Program-made: the position numbers and the translations under genes | Part shown: in pieces, positions 36,368 to 46,260 of the stretch | Numbering within the stretch: the first letter of the stretch is position 1 | How the letters are laid out: the number at the start of each line of letters is the position of its first letter | The notes under the pieces: generated by a model | Database searches by the model: none | The model's input: the letters and a program-made list of their open reading frames with translations, nothing else | What the model was told of the DNA's origin: nothing | Origin: UBA4408 sp002389785 | GTDB lineage: Bacteria; Bacteroidota; Bacteroidia; UBA4408 | Direction of reading: 5' to 3' | Length of the DNA stretch: 64,000 nt | Assembly (NCBI GenBank): GCA_035438985.1 | Contig: DAORJK010000009.1 | Coordinates: 79,358-143,357, forward strand

Positions 36368-36685
36368 TTAGTACTTACTCAAGGTAGTGTCAATTTCGGT
36401 TGCCCATGCTAGAATTCCGCCTTTTAAATTGTATAAATTTGTATAACCTAATTGACTTTCGAGTGCATTAATAATCGCTGCCGATCGGGCTCCACTGCGG
36501 CAATGAACAACTACCATTTTGCTTTTCGAAATTTTATCGACGTTGTCCATTACCTCCCCCATTGGAATTAATTCTCCACCAATGTTTGCAATATCTGCTT
36601 CGTGTGGTTCGCGCACATCAATGAGTTGAAAATCTTTGTTTTCATCTTTCATCGACTTTAATTCAGTTACCGAAATTTCTTTCAT
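36368..36685 (-). CDS. Single-domain rhodanese-like protein
   Basis: This 105-residue cytoplasmic protein has a single rhodanese domain. The fold markers FQLIDVREPHEADIANI and GGELIPMGEV are present, with the active-site loop HCRSGARS supplying the persulphide cysteine. It should move sulphane sulphur, partner unknown. It lies 27 bases after pruA on the same strand. Confidence 0.9.
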   Translation of the reverse strand: MKEISVTELKSMKDENKDFQLIDVREPHEADIANIGGELIPMGEVMDNVDKISKSKMVVVHCRSGARSAAIINALESQLGYTNLYNLKGGILAWATEIDTTLSKY

Positions 36686-36712
36686 ACTTGTATAAATTTA
36701 AAATTCAACAAA

Positions 36713-38341
36713 CTACTCATTCAAAAATGGATAACGATAATCTGTAGGAGGAACAAAGGTTTCTTTAATGGTACGTGGAGAAACCCATCTAAGTAAATTA
36801 ACCATGCTTCCTGCCTTATCATTGGTTCCTGAACCTCTTGCACCGCCAAATGGCTGTTGTCCAACAACGGCTCCGGTTGGTTTATCGTTGATGTAAAAAT
36901 TACCGGCTGAATTTTGCAATTTTTTCGAAGCAAATTCTATGGCATAACGATCTTGCGAAATGATAGCACCGGTTAATGCATAATTGGAAGTAGCATCAAT
37001 TAAGCTAAGTGTTTCCTCAAACTTATTTTCATCATATACATAAACCGTAAGCACCGGTCCGAATAACTCTTCGCACATGGTTGTGTACATAGGGTCTTTG
37101 GTATGAATGATAGTAGGTTCAATAAAATAACCTTTGCTCTTATCGTAATTACCACCGGCTATAATTTCAACGTTTTTATCTTTCTTCGCTTGATCTATAT
37201 AAGCAGCTAGTTTATCAAAAGATTTTTCATCGATCACTGCATTAATAAAATTGCTAAAATCTTCGGTTGGACCCATTTTAAAACTTTTCAAATCTGCCAA
37301 TACCAGTTTTTTCACTTCTTCCCAAAGATTGGAAGGAATGTAAGCACGACTGGCTGCTGAACATTTTTGACCTTGGTATTCAAATGCTCCGCGCGAAATT
37401 GCTGTTGCAACTACGGATGCCTTTGCTGACTTGTGAGCTACAATAAAATCCTTCCCTCCTGTTTCGCCCACAATGCGTGGATAGGATTTATAAAGGTGAA
37501 TATTGTTTCCAATCGTTTTCCAAATATTTTGAAAAATTTCGGTTGAGCCTGTAAAATGTATTCCTGCAAAATCGCGGTGTGAAAAAATTACATCGCCGGC
37601 TTCAGGACCCGAAACATAAATCAAATTTATTACCCCATCCGGCAATCCGGCTTCCCTAAATAGTTCCATGATAACATTGGCGGCATAGATTTGAGTATTG
37701 GAAGGTTTCCAAACCACTGTATTACCCATCATGGCAGCCGAAGAAGGTAAGTTTCCGGCAATGGCGGTAAAATTAAACGGAGTTAATGCAAACACAAAAC
37801 CTTCGAGTGGTCGTTGTTCAACACGGTTCCAAATACCCGGTGAAGAAATGGGTTGTTGGTTGTAAATTTCGCTCATGTATTGCACATTGAAACGCAGAAA
37901 ATCGATTAACTCACAAGCAGCATCGATTTCGGCCTGAAAAGCATTTTTTGACTGGCCCAACATGGTAGCTGCATTCATTTTAGCACGGTAAGGACCGGCC
38001 AGCAATTCGGCAGCTTTCATAAAGATGGATGCACGGTGTTCCCAACTGGTGGCACTCCATTGTGCTTTTGCAGCAAGTGCTGCATCGATAGCTTGTGTAA
38101 CGTGAGTTTTATCACCCTTATGGTATTTTCCTAACAAATGCTGATGATCGTGCGGAGGACGAAGATCGGCGGTATTGTTGGTACGAATTTCTTTGCCTCC
38201 AATGTACATGGGAACATCCACTTGTTGTGCACGCAAGTGTGCTAACATGGCTTGTAATTCTTTACGCTCAGCACTTCCGGGAGCATAACTTTTAACCGGT
38301 TCGTTTATTCCTTGAGGAACTTTAAAAAATCCTGTAGACAT
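36713..38341 (-). CDS. pruA: L-glutamate gamma-semialdehyde dehydrogenase
   Basis: This 542-residue NAD-dependent aldehyde dehydrogenase converts the proline-degradation intermediate glutamate semialdehyde to glutamate. The catalytic motif YQGQKCSAASRAYIP, the glutamate in VGETGGKDF and the C-terminal PFGGARGSGTNDKAGSMVNL region identify the 1-pyrroline-5-carboxylate dehydrogenase subgroup, and the length is that of the monofunctional enzyme. The proline dehydrogenase is not in the window. A minus-strand TACTTTTG -7 element lies 26 bases before the ATG. Confidence 0.95.
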   Translation of the reverse strand: MSTGFFKVPQGINEPVKSYAPGSAERKELQAMLAHLRAQQVDVPMYIGGKEIRTNNTADLRPPHDHQHLLGKYHKGDKTHVTQAIDAALAAKAQWSATSWEHRASIFMKAAELLAGPYRAKMNAATMLGQSKNAFQAEIDAACELIDFLRFNVQYMSEIYNQQPISSPGIWNRVEQRPLEGFVFALTPFNFTAIAGNLPSSAAMMGNTVVWKPSNTQIYAANVIMELFREAGLPDGVINLIYVSGPEAGDVIFSHRDFAGIHFTGSTEIFQNIWKTIGNNIHLYKSYPRIVGETGGKDFIVAHKSAKASVVATAISRGAFEYQGQKCSAASRAYIPSNLWEEVKKLVLADLKSFKMGPTEDFSNFINAVIDEKSFDKLAAYIDQAKKDKNVEIIAGGNYDKSKGYFIEPTIIHTKDPMYTTMCEELFGPVLTVYVYDENKFEETLSLIDATSNYALTGAIISQDRYAIEFASKKLQNSAGNFYINDKPTGAVVGQQPFGGARGSGTNDKAGSMVNLLRWVSPRTIKETFVPPTDYRYPFLNE

Positions 38342-38366
38342 AAAATTGTATTAAATTTTCGAGGTG

Positions 38367-38374
38367 CAAAAGTA
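38367..38374 (-). promoter_or_regulatory. -7 element of pruA
   Basis: The minus strand reads TACTTTTG, an exact TAnnTTTG match, 25 bases before the pruA ATG. No clean TTG is found at -33; a TTTC lies about 15 bases upstream. Confidence 0.42.
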
Positions 38375-38626
38375 GGAATTTTGAATTAGGAAACAGGATT
38401 AATCGTATAGAATTAACAAGCTCAATTTTGATTCGCGATTTCTCAAATAAAAATAGCATACTTAGCTATAAAAAGCCCCTATACAAAGCACTTTTTTTTA
38501 CTGTTATTTCATGGAATAAAGTTAGTTTTACAGGTACGAAAATCAATGAAAATAGAGTATCTCTTTTTCAACGAATTTCTCGAAACTCATAATTTTTTAA
38601 TTCATTAAATTTAAAACTGATTGCCT

Positions 38627-39550
38627 ATGAAAAAACTCTACACACTTTTATGTTTATTTTTTTGTTGTGTTTTGGGCGTTACAGCTCAATTTCAGTATAA
38701 TCAATTTTTTGATGGAGCAGATACCTCCTATCAAAATTCGATTATCGTAAAAATTGATACAACCAACCCTGCGAACATTTGGCAAATAGGGAAACCGCAA
38801 AAAATATTTTTTTCGTCTGCGTCAACCTTACCAAATGCAATTGTTACCGACACTTTGCACAATTACCCACCCAACAATCATTCAAGTTTTGAAATTAGAT
38901 CGTTGAATCAGCTAATGTGGGGAATTTTAGCAGTAACCTGGATGCAAAAGTTGGATATGGACACTATTACCGATGGTGCTACAATTGAGTTTTCGACCGA
39001 TGGTGGAAGCACTTGGCAAAACAGCTTCAATAATCCATTAGTGTATAATTTTTACGGCTATTCACCCGGTAATGTTGATACACTTAGCAATGGACAAGTT
39101 GGATTTACCGGAAGTGATACCACTTGGCGAAATATTTGGCTATGTTTCGATATGTCGTGGATGAGCACCTTTCCGGATACAGTTCGGTTTCGATTCACCT
39201 TTACTTCTGATTCAATTAATAACGGTAAGGAAGGTTGGATGATTGATAATATGATGAACAATTTAACCATCATTCATACAGCTAAAAGTGTGAAACAAAC
39301 CAGTTACCTTAACGTTTATCCCAATCCTTCCGGGAACATTGTACACATTGAAGCAGCAAAGCTTGAAGACTTTCATATAATTGAACACATGGAACTAATA
39401 AATGCTCATGGAACCATCGTTGAAAGTTGGCGAAACTTGCCCACAAAATACTGGTTTGACACAAAAAAATACAGCGATGGCAATTACACACTTCATATTA
39501 AAACAAATGTAAATGAAGCCAGTATTCCATTGATTATTTGCAAGGATTGA
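38627..39550 (+). CDS. Secreted protein with T9SS sorting domain
   Basis: This protein of about 307 residues has a signal peptide (MKKLYTLLCLFFCCVLGVTAQ). A beta-sandwich-like region of about 190 residues contains TIEFSTDGGSTWQNSF and RFRFTFTSDSINNGKEGWMIDN, a pattern common in immune-inhibitor-A-like or laminin-G-like folds. A type A T9SS domain (LNVYPNPSGNIVHIE to ASIPLIICKD) ends it. I place the start at the ATG at 38627; a TTG six bases earlier adds nothing. It ends 1 base before the di-haem peroxidase gene starts, so the two are coupled. Confidence 0.8.
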   Translation: MKKLYTLLCLFFCCVLGVTAQFQYNQFFDGADTSYQNSIIVKIDTTNPANIWQIGKPQKIFFSSASTLPNAIVTDTLHNYPPNNHSSFEIRSLNQLMWGILAVTWMQKLDMDTITDGATIEFSTDGGSTWQNSFNNPLVYNFYGYSPGNVDTLSNGQVGFTGSDTTWRNIWLCFDMSWMSTFPDTVRFRFTFTSDSINNGKEGWMIDNMMNNLTIIHTAKSVKQTSYLNVYPNPSGNIVHIEAAKLEDFHIIEHMELINAHGTIVESWRNLPTKYWFDTKKYSDGNYTLHIKTNVNEASIPLIICKD

Positions 39551-39551
39551 T

Positions 39552-40604
39552 ATGCGAAAGCTGGTGTTGGTATTAATTGTTGTACTATTCGCTGCCTTTG
39601 GCAAAATAATTAAAACGAATCCTTATCCCTTTAGCAACTTACTTTATTTTCCGGAGATGCCCCAATCTTCGGAAAATAAAGTAACTGTTGAAGGAGCCCT
39701 GTTAGGCAGGTATTTATTTTACGATCCTGTATTAAGCGCTGATAGTACAATTTCTTGCTCGAGTTGCCATCAGCAACAGTATGCATTTAGCGATTCGGCG
39801 CGTGTATTTAGCCGAGGAATGAATGGGGCAAGTATGAAGCGAAATACCTTAGCATTGTTTAACCTGGCATGGTACACACGATTATTTTGGGACGGTAGAG
39901 CTTCCGGCATTGAAGCACAAGTATTCCACCCTTTGAGGGCAGCGGATGAAATGAAAATAAATTGGAAAAAATCGATTAGCGCTTTACAAAAAAGTAAGAT
40001 TTATCCTCCTTTATTTTTAGCGGCATTTGGATCAACAAAAATAGATAGTACTAAAATAGGAAAAGCATTGGCTCAATTTTTACGTACCCTTATTTCTAAC
40101 CAATCAAAATACGATAGAGTGATTGCCGGAAAAGATCGCTTTACTAAAGATGAATTGGATGGTTTTATATTGGTGAACGAACAATCGAAAGGGGCTTGTT
40201 TACTATGTCATCCTACCGATGCAAATGCCTTGGGAACAAACCTTGGCTTTAGTAACAATGGCTTGGATGCAATTTCAAATCCCGAAAAATATAGTGATGC
40301 CGGTGCAGGAGCAATAAGTGGTAAGTTGGGTGACTATGGAAAATTTAAAATCCCTTCGCTTCGAAACGTTGCGTTTACTGCTCCCTACATGCACGATGGC
40401 AGATTTAGCACCTTGGAGCAAGTCGTTGAGTTTTATTCAAGCGGAATAAAAACCGGTGCCAACCTTGATTCTAAAATGATCTTTGCGCATCAAGGAGGAT
40501 CAAAATTAACTTTGGAAGAGCAACAAAAAGTAATTGCATTTATACATACACTAAGTGATTCGGTTTTTATACAGAATACTGAATTTTCTAATCCTTTTCA
40601 TTAA
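39552..40604 (+). CDS. Di-haem cytochrome c peroxidase (MauG/CcpA family)
   Basis: This 350-residue periplasmic c-type cytochrome has an N-terminal hydrophobic export signal or anchor (about 2-17) and two haem-attachment motifs, CSSCH (69-73) and CLLCH (216-220). The family segments FWDGRASGIEAQVFHPLRAADEM, with catalytic glutamate and histidine, and FKIPSLRNVAFTAPYMHDGRFSTLEQVVEFY are present. Such enzymes reduce hydrogen peroxide using c-type cytochromes, or oxidise protein side chains in the MauG branch. Its start codon follows the stop of the T9SS cargo gene by 1 base, so they form an operon. Confidence 0.92.
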   Translation: MRKLVLVLIVVLFAAFGKIIKTNPYPFSNLLYFPEMPQSSENKVTVEGALLGRYLFYDPVLSADSTISCSSCHQQQYAFSDSARVFSRGMNGASMKRNTLALFNLAWYTRLFWDGRASGIEAQVFHPLRAADEMKINWKKSISALQKSKIYPPLFLAAFGSTKIDSTKIGKALAQFLRTLISNQSKYDRVIAGKDRFTKDELDGFILVNEQSKGACLLCHPTDANALGTNLGFSNNGLDAISNPEKYSDAGAGAISGKLGDYGKFKIPSLRNVAFTAPYMHDGRFSTLEQVVEFYSSGIKTGANLDSKMIFAHQGGSKLTLEEQQKVIAFIHTLSDSVFIQNTEFSNPFH

Positions 40605-40660
40605 AGATTTAGCTTAGATTGAAACAATTAATGCTTAAGTTGGTATAAGTTTAAATCTGA

Positions 40661-40689
40661 TTGCATAACAGTATCATTTCGTACTTTTG
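40661..40689 (+). promoter_or_regulatory. Promoter of the CotH/PKD protein gene
   Basis: TTG (40661-40663) and TACTTTTG (40682-40689) are spaced by 18 bases, the best promoter in the window. The ATG at 40709 follows 19 bases later. The same TTG is the first possible start codon of the longer open frame, so the longer frame is excluded. Confidence 0.7.
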
Positions 40690-40708
40690 CAAAACCAAAA
40701 CTACACCT

Positions 40709-43700
40709 ATGATTTCTAAAAAATTACTCATCCTATTTTTTTCTATTCAAGTATTCTGCAGCAATGCCCAAAATTTACCTCGTCAATTTCAATTTAGTGG
40801 CGACGGCAGAATGCTCACAATTGGCGAAAAGCCCAACAATACTTTTTACAATCAAAACAATGTTCCGATACTCTATTTAAATTTTAGCGACACTGTAAAC
40901 TTCTGGCAAGACCTAATTACTTACCATGATTCGCTTTGGGATTATCCGGCCAGTCTGGTATACAATGGAGTTACTTACGATAGTGTTGGTGTGCGATTTA
41001 AAGGAAATTCATCGTACGACAACATCGGTACTTCCTTAAAAAAGTCGTTTAATATTTCCTTGGACGCTTTTAAAAACAATCAAAACATAAATGGATTCAG
41101 TACCTTAAATTTAAATAATTGCTACGATGACCCTACGTTTATGCGGGAAGTATTTTATGAAAATCAAATCAGAAAGCACGTGCCTGCAGCACAAACCAAT
41201 TTTGCCCATTTGTATATTAACGGTGCCGATTGGGGCTTGTATGCCAACGTTCAACAACTTAACAAAGATTTTCAAAAAGATTGGTTCTTAAGTAATGAAG
41301 GTGCAAATTTTAGAGCATCTCGTCCACCCGGAAGCACAGGAAGTGGAAGTACTATTAAAGCCTCCTTTTTAAATTTAGGAAACGATACATCCGAATATCA
41401 AAAATACTATACCTTAAAATCGAGTGAGTCGGCAGACCCATGGACCAAGCTAAAAAACTTTTGCATTGCACTCGATACTACTGATCCTTCGCGTATGTCG
41501 AGTGTGATAAGCAATTATTTAGACATTGATCGTGCCTTGTGGTTTTTAGCAAGTGAAATAGCATTTAACGATTTCGACAGCTACATCGAAAAAGGTAAAA
41601 ATGACTTTTACGTGTATTATGAAAAAGAAACAGGTCGCTTTGCTCCTATTGAGTTTGATGGCAATGATGTAATGGATACACACTATGTTAATTCGGTGAG
41701 TGCCTTGCGTCATCAAACAGATACACTATATCCATTAATGAGTAAAATTATTAATGTACCTGAAATTCGTCAACGCTACTTAGCACATATGCGCACCTTG
41801 GTCGCTGATGAGCAAGACACGCTTAGTGCCTTCCCATTAATTGACTCCTACTATGCATTAATCGACAGCATTGTGCAGGCTGATTCATTAAAACTATACA
41901 GTTATGCTGCTTTTCAGGATGGGCCTTCCATATTAAAATACTATTTGCGATTGCGTCGTTTAAAAATGCTAAACAATTCGGAAGTGAATGACATAGCACC
42001 TGTTATTTCAGACGTTACGTTAAGCAGCGACAGCGTGTATTGGAAACAACCGGAAGCAGGACATAGCGCAGAGATTAAAGCAAAAGTTACTTCGGTAAAT
42101 GGTATAAGCAAAGTAACCTTGCATGCGGCAGCCGGCTTTGTAGGAAACTTTACTAAAATTCCTATGTTCGATGATGGCTTACATTCAGATAGCTTGGCCG
42201 GAGATGGCATTTTTGGTGCCAGTATCCCTGCCCAAAACGGAGGAACCTGGATGCGCTACTATGTAGAAGCTGCCGGTAACAATACAGCCAAATCGGTAAG
42301 TTTTGAACCACCCGGAGCCGAGCACAGTATATTCATTTACTTAGTAAAACCAAGCATTGCAGCTGATACTACCTCAATTGTAATTAACGAATTAATGGCG
42401 CGTAATAATACAACTGCAACAGATAGTGCGGGTCAGTATGAAGACTGGTTAGAACTTTACAATACTACCAACCAAGCTATTGATATAAGCGGATACTACC
42501 TAACTGATAATGAAAATAATTTGGCAAAATGGCAATTTCCACAAGGCACTATTATCAATGCGAACGACTATTTAATTGTGTGGGCCGACGAAGATCAATC
42601 GCAAGGAAAATTGCATACCAATTTTAAATTTTCGGCAACGGGCGAACAAGTAATTTTACTCAATTCTGCCGGAGAATTAATCAGCAAGGTGGCATTTGGA
42701 CCGCAAAATATAGATGTGAGCTTTGCACGAATTCCTAATGGAACAGGTGCATTTACAGCTCAATTTCCAACTTTTGGAATTAACAACAATCCGAAGCCGC
42801 TTGTTAATTTTTCAGCTTCAGCAACACAGGCTTGTTCATCAATATTGGTAAACTTTACAAATAATAGCACAAATGCCAGCGATTATAGTTGGAATTTTGG
42901 TGATGGTTCACCATTGTCGACCGATATTTCACCAAGCCATCTTTATACTACTCCGGGAAACTATACTGTAATTCTTCAAGCTAATGGCGGGGGTTGGACA
43001 AGTATTGATTCGTTGGTAAATTACGTTCAAGTGTTTGCCGCCCCTACAATAAGTTTTGCCTCCGATACGCTATATTCGAGCACTGCTACATTTATGCTGG
43101 ATGCCGGAAACGGTTTTACTTCTTATGCTTGGAATACCGGCGAACAAACCCAAACTATACAAGTTGATTCGAGTGCCAGCTATTGTGTAATTGTAAGCAA
43201 TAGCAACAATTGTAAGGATACTGCTTGTGTTTATGTGTCTATTCCCTTACCACTTGCGGTTGCAGGATTTAATTCAGACATACAACAAGGTTGCACAGGA
43301 TTAACCGTAAATTTTACTAATCAATCGAGCAATGCTAACAGCTATACTTGGGATTTTGGTGATGGTAGCAGCCTTTCAAATTTAATTAATCCTTCCCATC
43401 AGTACGATACAGCCGGAGTATATTCAGTTAGTTTAATTGCATACTCTTCCACTTCAAGCGACACATTTAGTTTGGTGAATTACATTAACGTGCATCCATT
43501 GCCTGAGTTTAGTTTTGCGAGCGATACTATACATGGACCTTCAGCCACTTATTTATTGGATGCTGGAAATTTATTTAGCAGTTATTTATGGAATACGGGA
43601 GATACAGTTTCGGCAATTACTGTTGACAATGATTCGTTGTACTGTGTTGTGGTTGGAAATCAATATGGCTGTAAGGATAGCGATTGTGTTTATGTAACGA

Positions 43701-43954
43701 TTAATGGACTTGGTACAGCTGCATTACAGGAAAAATCAGCCCTTAAATTATTTCCCAACCCGGCCAATCGTTACTTGAAATTTATTTCCTCCGGTGGAGA
43801 AACTCACTTTGCTTTGATTTATAATGCGCAAGGAGCACTAGTTTATTCTACCAACTTTAGTTCTGAACTAGTTGTATCTACTGAAAATTGGGTTCCGGGA
43901 ATTTATTTGTTGCAGCACGATAAAGGAAATACACGTTTCGTAGTAAATCATTAA
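40709..43954 (+). CDS. CotH kinase-family surface protein with lamin-tail and PKD domains and T9SS signal
   Basis: This protein of about 1,081 residues has a signal peptide (about 1-21). A CotH protein-kinase-like domain (about 35-430) shows VGVRFKGNSSY, KKSFNISLDAF and the metal-binding FAPIEFDGNDVMDTHY. A beta-sandwich follows, then a lamin-tail domain (about 565-690, IVINELMARNN to YLIVWADEDQSQGKLH). Two PKD domains (YSWNFGDGSP and YTWDFGDGSS) alternate with Ig-like linkers, and a type A T9SS domain ends it (LKLFPNPANRYLKF). CotH proteins phosphorylate spore-coat proteins in Bacillus; in Bacteroidota their targets are unknown. The start is the ATG at 40709, supported by the upstream promoter. 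Confidence 0.9.
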   Translation: MISKKLLILFFSIQVFCSNAQNLPRQFQFSGDGRMLTIGEKPNNTFYNQNNVPILYLNFSDTVNFWQDLITYHDSLWDYPASLVYNGVTYDSVGVRFKGNSSYDNIGTSLKKSFNISLDAFKNNQNINGFSTLNLNNCYDDPTFMREVFYENQIRKHVPAAQTNFAHLYINGADWGLYANVQQLNKDFQKDWFLSNEGANFRASRPPGSTGSGSTIKASFLNLGNDTSEYQKYYTLKSSESADPWTKLKNFCIALDTTDPSRMSSVISNYLDIDRALWFLASEIAFNDFDSYIEKGKNDFYVYYEKETGRFAPIEFDGNDVMDTHYVNSVSALRHQTDTLYPLMSKIINVPEIRQRYLAHMRTLVADEQDTLSAFPLIDSYYALIDSIVQADSLKLYSYAAFQDGPSILKYYLRLRRLKMLNNSEVNDIAPVISDVTLSSDSVYWKQPEAGHSAEIKAKVTSVNGISKVTLHAAAGFVGNFTKIPMFDDGLHSDSLAGDGIFGASIPAQNGGTWMRYYVEAAGNNTAKSVSFEPPGAEHSIFIYLVKPSIAADTTSIVINELMARNNTTATDSAGQYEDWLELYNTTNQAIDISGYYLTDNENNLAKWQFPQGTIINANDYLIVWADEDQSQGKLHTNFKFSATGEQVILLNSAGELISKVAFGPQNIDVSFARIPNGTGAFTAQFPTFGINNNPKPLVNFSASATQACSSILVNFTNNSTNASDYSWNFGDGSPLSTDISPSHLYTTPGNYTVILQANGGGWTSIDSLVNYVQVFAAPTISFASDTLYSSTATFMLDAGNGFTSYAWNTGEQTQTIQVDSSASYCVIVSNSNNCKDTACVYVSIPLPLAVAGFNSDIQQGCTGLTVNFTNQSSNANSYTWDFGDGSSLSNLINPSHQYDTAGVYSVSLIAYSSTSSDTFSLVNYINVHPLPEFSFASDTIHGPSATYLLDAGNLFSSYLWNTGDTVSAITVDNDSLYCVVVGNQYGCKDSDCVYVTINGLGTAALQEKSALKLFPNPANRYLKFISSGGETHFALIYNAQGALVYSTNFSSELVVSTENWVPGIYLLQHDKGNTRFVVNH

Positions 43955-43980
43955 GAAAACAAAGAGTTAATTTGGTACAG

Positions 43981-43988
43981 TACTTTTG
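43981..43988 (+). promoter_or_regulatory. -7 element of the polytopic membrane protein gene
   Basis: TACTTTTG is an exact TAnnTTTG match 37 bases before the ATG at 44026. No TTG lies at the usual -33 spacing. Confidence 0.4.
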
Positions 43989-44025
43989 ATTTTGTTTAGT
44001 AGTATTGAGCTAAATTTACCCTGTT

Positions 44026-45978
44026 ATGCTTTTTGTAAGCGGTTTGTTTGCTTTGTTACTGTTGTTTATAACGCTACTTATATTTGTAGGTTATTGGCTC
44101 ACTAAGTTCGTATTCGGAAGCAGTGAAACGATTTTTTCGACACTATTTTTCTCACTATTAGCAGGTACTTTTTTATTTGTTACAACAGTAGCGCTGTATT
44201 TTACTTCTTTTAAAAGCATTTTATCTTATGTGCTTTTAATACTTTTTTTTATCTGGTTACAACTAAGAAAAGCTAAGCCTTTAGAGCTTAAAAAAACCTC
44301 CAGTGATTTTACATTTAAAAGTTGCTTGGGGTATTTAGGACCTTTGATTAGTGTATTAATGCTACTTGTTGTGTGGTTTGGAAGCCAAGTTGTAAATACA
44401 AATTTTGAAATAGTTCTACCGGCGAATCCAGAGAATTATTTGTATTCGCAATTTGCCAAATTGCTTACTGAAACACATATTGAAAGCACCTTTACGATAG
44501 GATTTTTACCCGGCACTTATACCGGTGGATTAAGTCCTTATCACTATTTCGATTTATGGCTGAGTGCTGGTATTAGCAAAGCATTTCAACTATCAACACT
44601 AGAAGCCATCCATTTTTTTACGCTTCCATTGCTCAATTTTATAAATGTACTTGGGCTTTGTACTTTGTTTGAACTAAGTTCAAAACCTAAACGATTTATT
44701 CCATTTATTGCAGGGTTGTTTTTACATTTAAGTGGAATTAATTTTCTCTCAATCGCGCAGGAATTTGGGAAGTATCATTTCGACTTTTTGGAACCTACGC
44801 TTGGATTGTATGGCGAAAAATTGAGTTTTGCTTTTACATTATTCATTGTAACAGTATATTTTATTTTAAGAAACAAAAATTTAGCAGCGATTTACTTTTT
44901 AGTACTAGTACCCCTATTTTTTCCACTGCTTTTACCGGCCTTCATTATTGGACTTCCATTATTTGCAGCACTGTTAACTAAAAACAAAATAATGACAACC
45001 AAAGAATTTATACAGTATGGATTTTTTTTAGTGTGTGTTGGGCTGGGATTAATTTTACTCTATCGTAACACACCTGCTGCTAACTTTTCGCTTGAAAGCA
45101 ACAGTGATTTTAGTGGATTCAACCTGGCTTCCGTAAAAATGACTTTGGTTGAATTGATCTATCGAACTTGGGATAAACCTTTAAGAACTTTGCTTTTTTA
45201 TTCACCTTTCCTCCTATTGCTTGTAGTAAAATTGAAACACATAGAATTTTCTCAGGCGCACAAATTCCTGCTGTTACTTACAGGTTTGCTCTATGCAAGT
45301 GCTTTGGCAAGTTGGGGATTCATGTATAAACTTCCCGAAGCTCGTCAAATTTATACCAATGCATTGTTGCTTTTTCACTTGGTTTTAGTGTTACTGCTTT
45401 ATGATTGGATACTATTGCAGAAAAAAGGAAAACTCGCCTTTATTGCAAGCTCTGCGCTGGTTGTATTATTGTGCACGATGGCTAGTTACAATTATAAAGA
45501 CTATGCTGAAACACAATTAAAATATGGCTATTCAAAAGAGTATTTAAACAACCTAAAGTCACTAAGATTATCGGCTAATGATCAATTTGTGGTAGCTTAT
45601 TTAAAAAACAAAAACGAATACTTGTCATCTACCGAATTAATAACCGGAGGAATAAGCGGAGCCTATTTACAACTGGAAAATAAATTTTATGGGCTTGTAT
45701 GCTTGTCGTGCTTTGATATTACTGAAGATACAAGCATTGGTGAAAGTTCAAAAAAAATGCTGTACAGTCAAAACTTTTACACTTTTGTAAAAGAGCAACA
45801 AAAACAAAATAAATTTATAAGTATAGAACAAAGTCAGCTCGATTTTTTATCGCTACATAAAATACGTTACCTGCTTGTTTCGAAAAATTATGTTATTCCG
45901 GATCTGCTCTTAACTAAATTAGATAAGCAATGGGTAGATGAATTAAGTGGCGAACAATTTTTGGTTTTAAAAAACTGA
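44026..45978 (+). CDS. Polytopic membrane protein, possibly a GT-C-type glycosyltransferase
   Basis: This 650-residue protein has roughly a dozen hydrophobic helices spread over the first 480 residues and a soluble C-terminal domain of about 150 residues. Between the third and fourth helices there is a loop (about 125-185: NTNFEIVLPANPENYLYSQF, then GGLSPYHYFDLWLSAG) of the kind that carries the active site in GT-C glycosyltransferases. I see no clean DxD or ExD motif to confirm catalysis. The C-terminal segment (LSLHKIRYLLVSKNYVIP) recalls dolichyl-phosphate-mannose-type membrane transferases. No partner genes are adjacent. Function is not established. Confidence 0.6.
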   Translation: MLFVSGLFALLLLFITLLIFVGYWLTKFVFGSSETIFSTLFFSLLAGTFLFVTTVALYFTSFKSILSYVLLILFFIWLQLRKAKPLELKKTSSDFTFKSCLGYLGPLISVLMLLVVWFGSQVVNTNFEIVLPANPENYLYSQFAKLLTETHIESTFTIGFLPGTYTGGLSPYHYFDLWLSAGISKAFQLSTLEAIHFFTLPLLNFINVLGLCTLFELSSKPKRFIPFIAGLFLHLSGINFLSIAQEFGKYHFDFLEPTLGLYGEKLSFAFTLFIVTVYFILRNKNLAAIYFLVLVPLFFPLLLPAFIIGLPLFAALLTKNKIMTTKEFIQYGFFLVCVGLGLILLYRNTPAANFSLESNSDFSGFNLASVKMTLVELIYRTWDKPLRTLLFYSPFLLLLVVKLKHIEFSQAHKFLLLLTGLLYASALASWGFMYKLPEARQIYTNALLLFHLVLVLLLYDWILLQKKGKLAFIASSALVVLLCTMASYNYKDYAETQLKYGYSKEYLNNLKSLRLSANDQFVVAYLKNKNEYLSSTELITGGISGAYLQLENKFYGLVCLSCFDITEDTSIGESSKKMLYSQNFYTFVKEQQKQNKFISIEQSQLDFLSLHKIRYLLVSKNYVIPDLLLTKLDKQWVDELSGEQFLVLKN

Positions 45979-46084
45979 TCAGTTGTTTAGTGCTTTTAAT
46001 TCTATGCAAAAGGAAAAAAACACTGGATTCACAAAAGAAAACACAAAGGATACAAAGAGTAGAACACTAAAAAATATCAAATGT

Positions 46085-46260
46085 ATTCTTCGTGCAATCG
46101 GTTCGCGGCTGGTTTGATACTGTCGGGTTGGTGCAGTCGGTTTCAAGTTAGCACCGGCTGTACTGGCACTTGGTGTGTGGTGGCTTGTGCTCTTTCTTGT
46201 GAGCTTTGGTCTGTGCTGATGGCATGTGTGGCTTGCAAGAGTGAGCTCAAATAAGGAGGT
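46085..46260. other. GC-rich, GT-skewed structured intergenic island
   Basis: In otherwise AT-rich spacer DNA, about 175 bases are GC-rich and strongly enriched in G and T on the plus strand. The island can fold: CAGTCGG (46134-46140) pairs with CCGGCTG (46154-46160) around a 13-base loop, and GCTC/GAGC arms flank an 8-base loop near 46189-46204. No open frame covers it. It ends at an AGGAGG-containing AT-rich leader and precedes the orphan nuclease-like gene by about 115 bases. It may be a recombination site, a structured RNA or a cassette spacer; I cannot tell which. Confidence 0.5.

Noticed and set aside
45974..45985. Palindrome AACTGATCAGTT at the end of the membrane-protein gene as a terminator
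   Set aside because: The arms have almost no loop and no T-run follows; a perfect 12-base palindrome occurs readily by chance in 64 kb.
46085..46260. Integron attC site in the GC-rich island
   Set aside because: I could not find a correct pair of GTTRRRY/RYYYAAC core sites. GTTAGCA is only a near match and no integrase is in the window.
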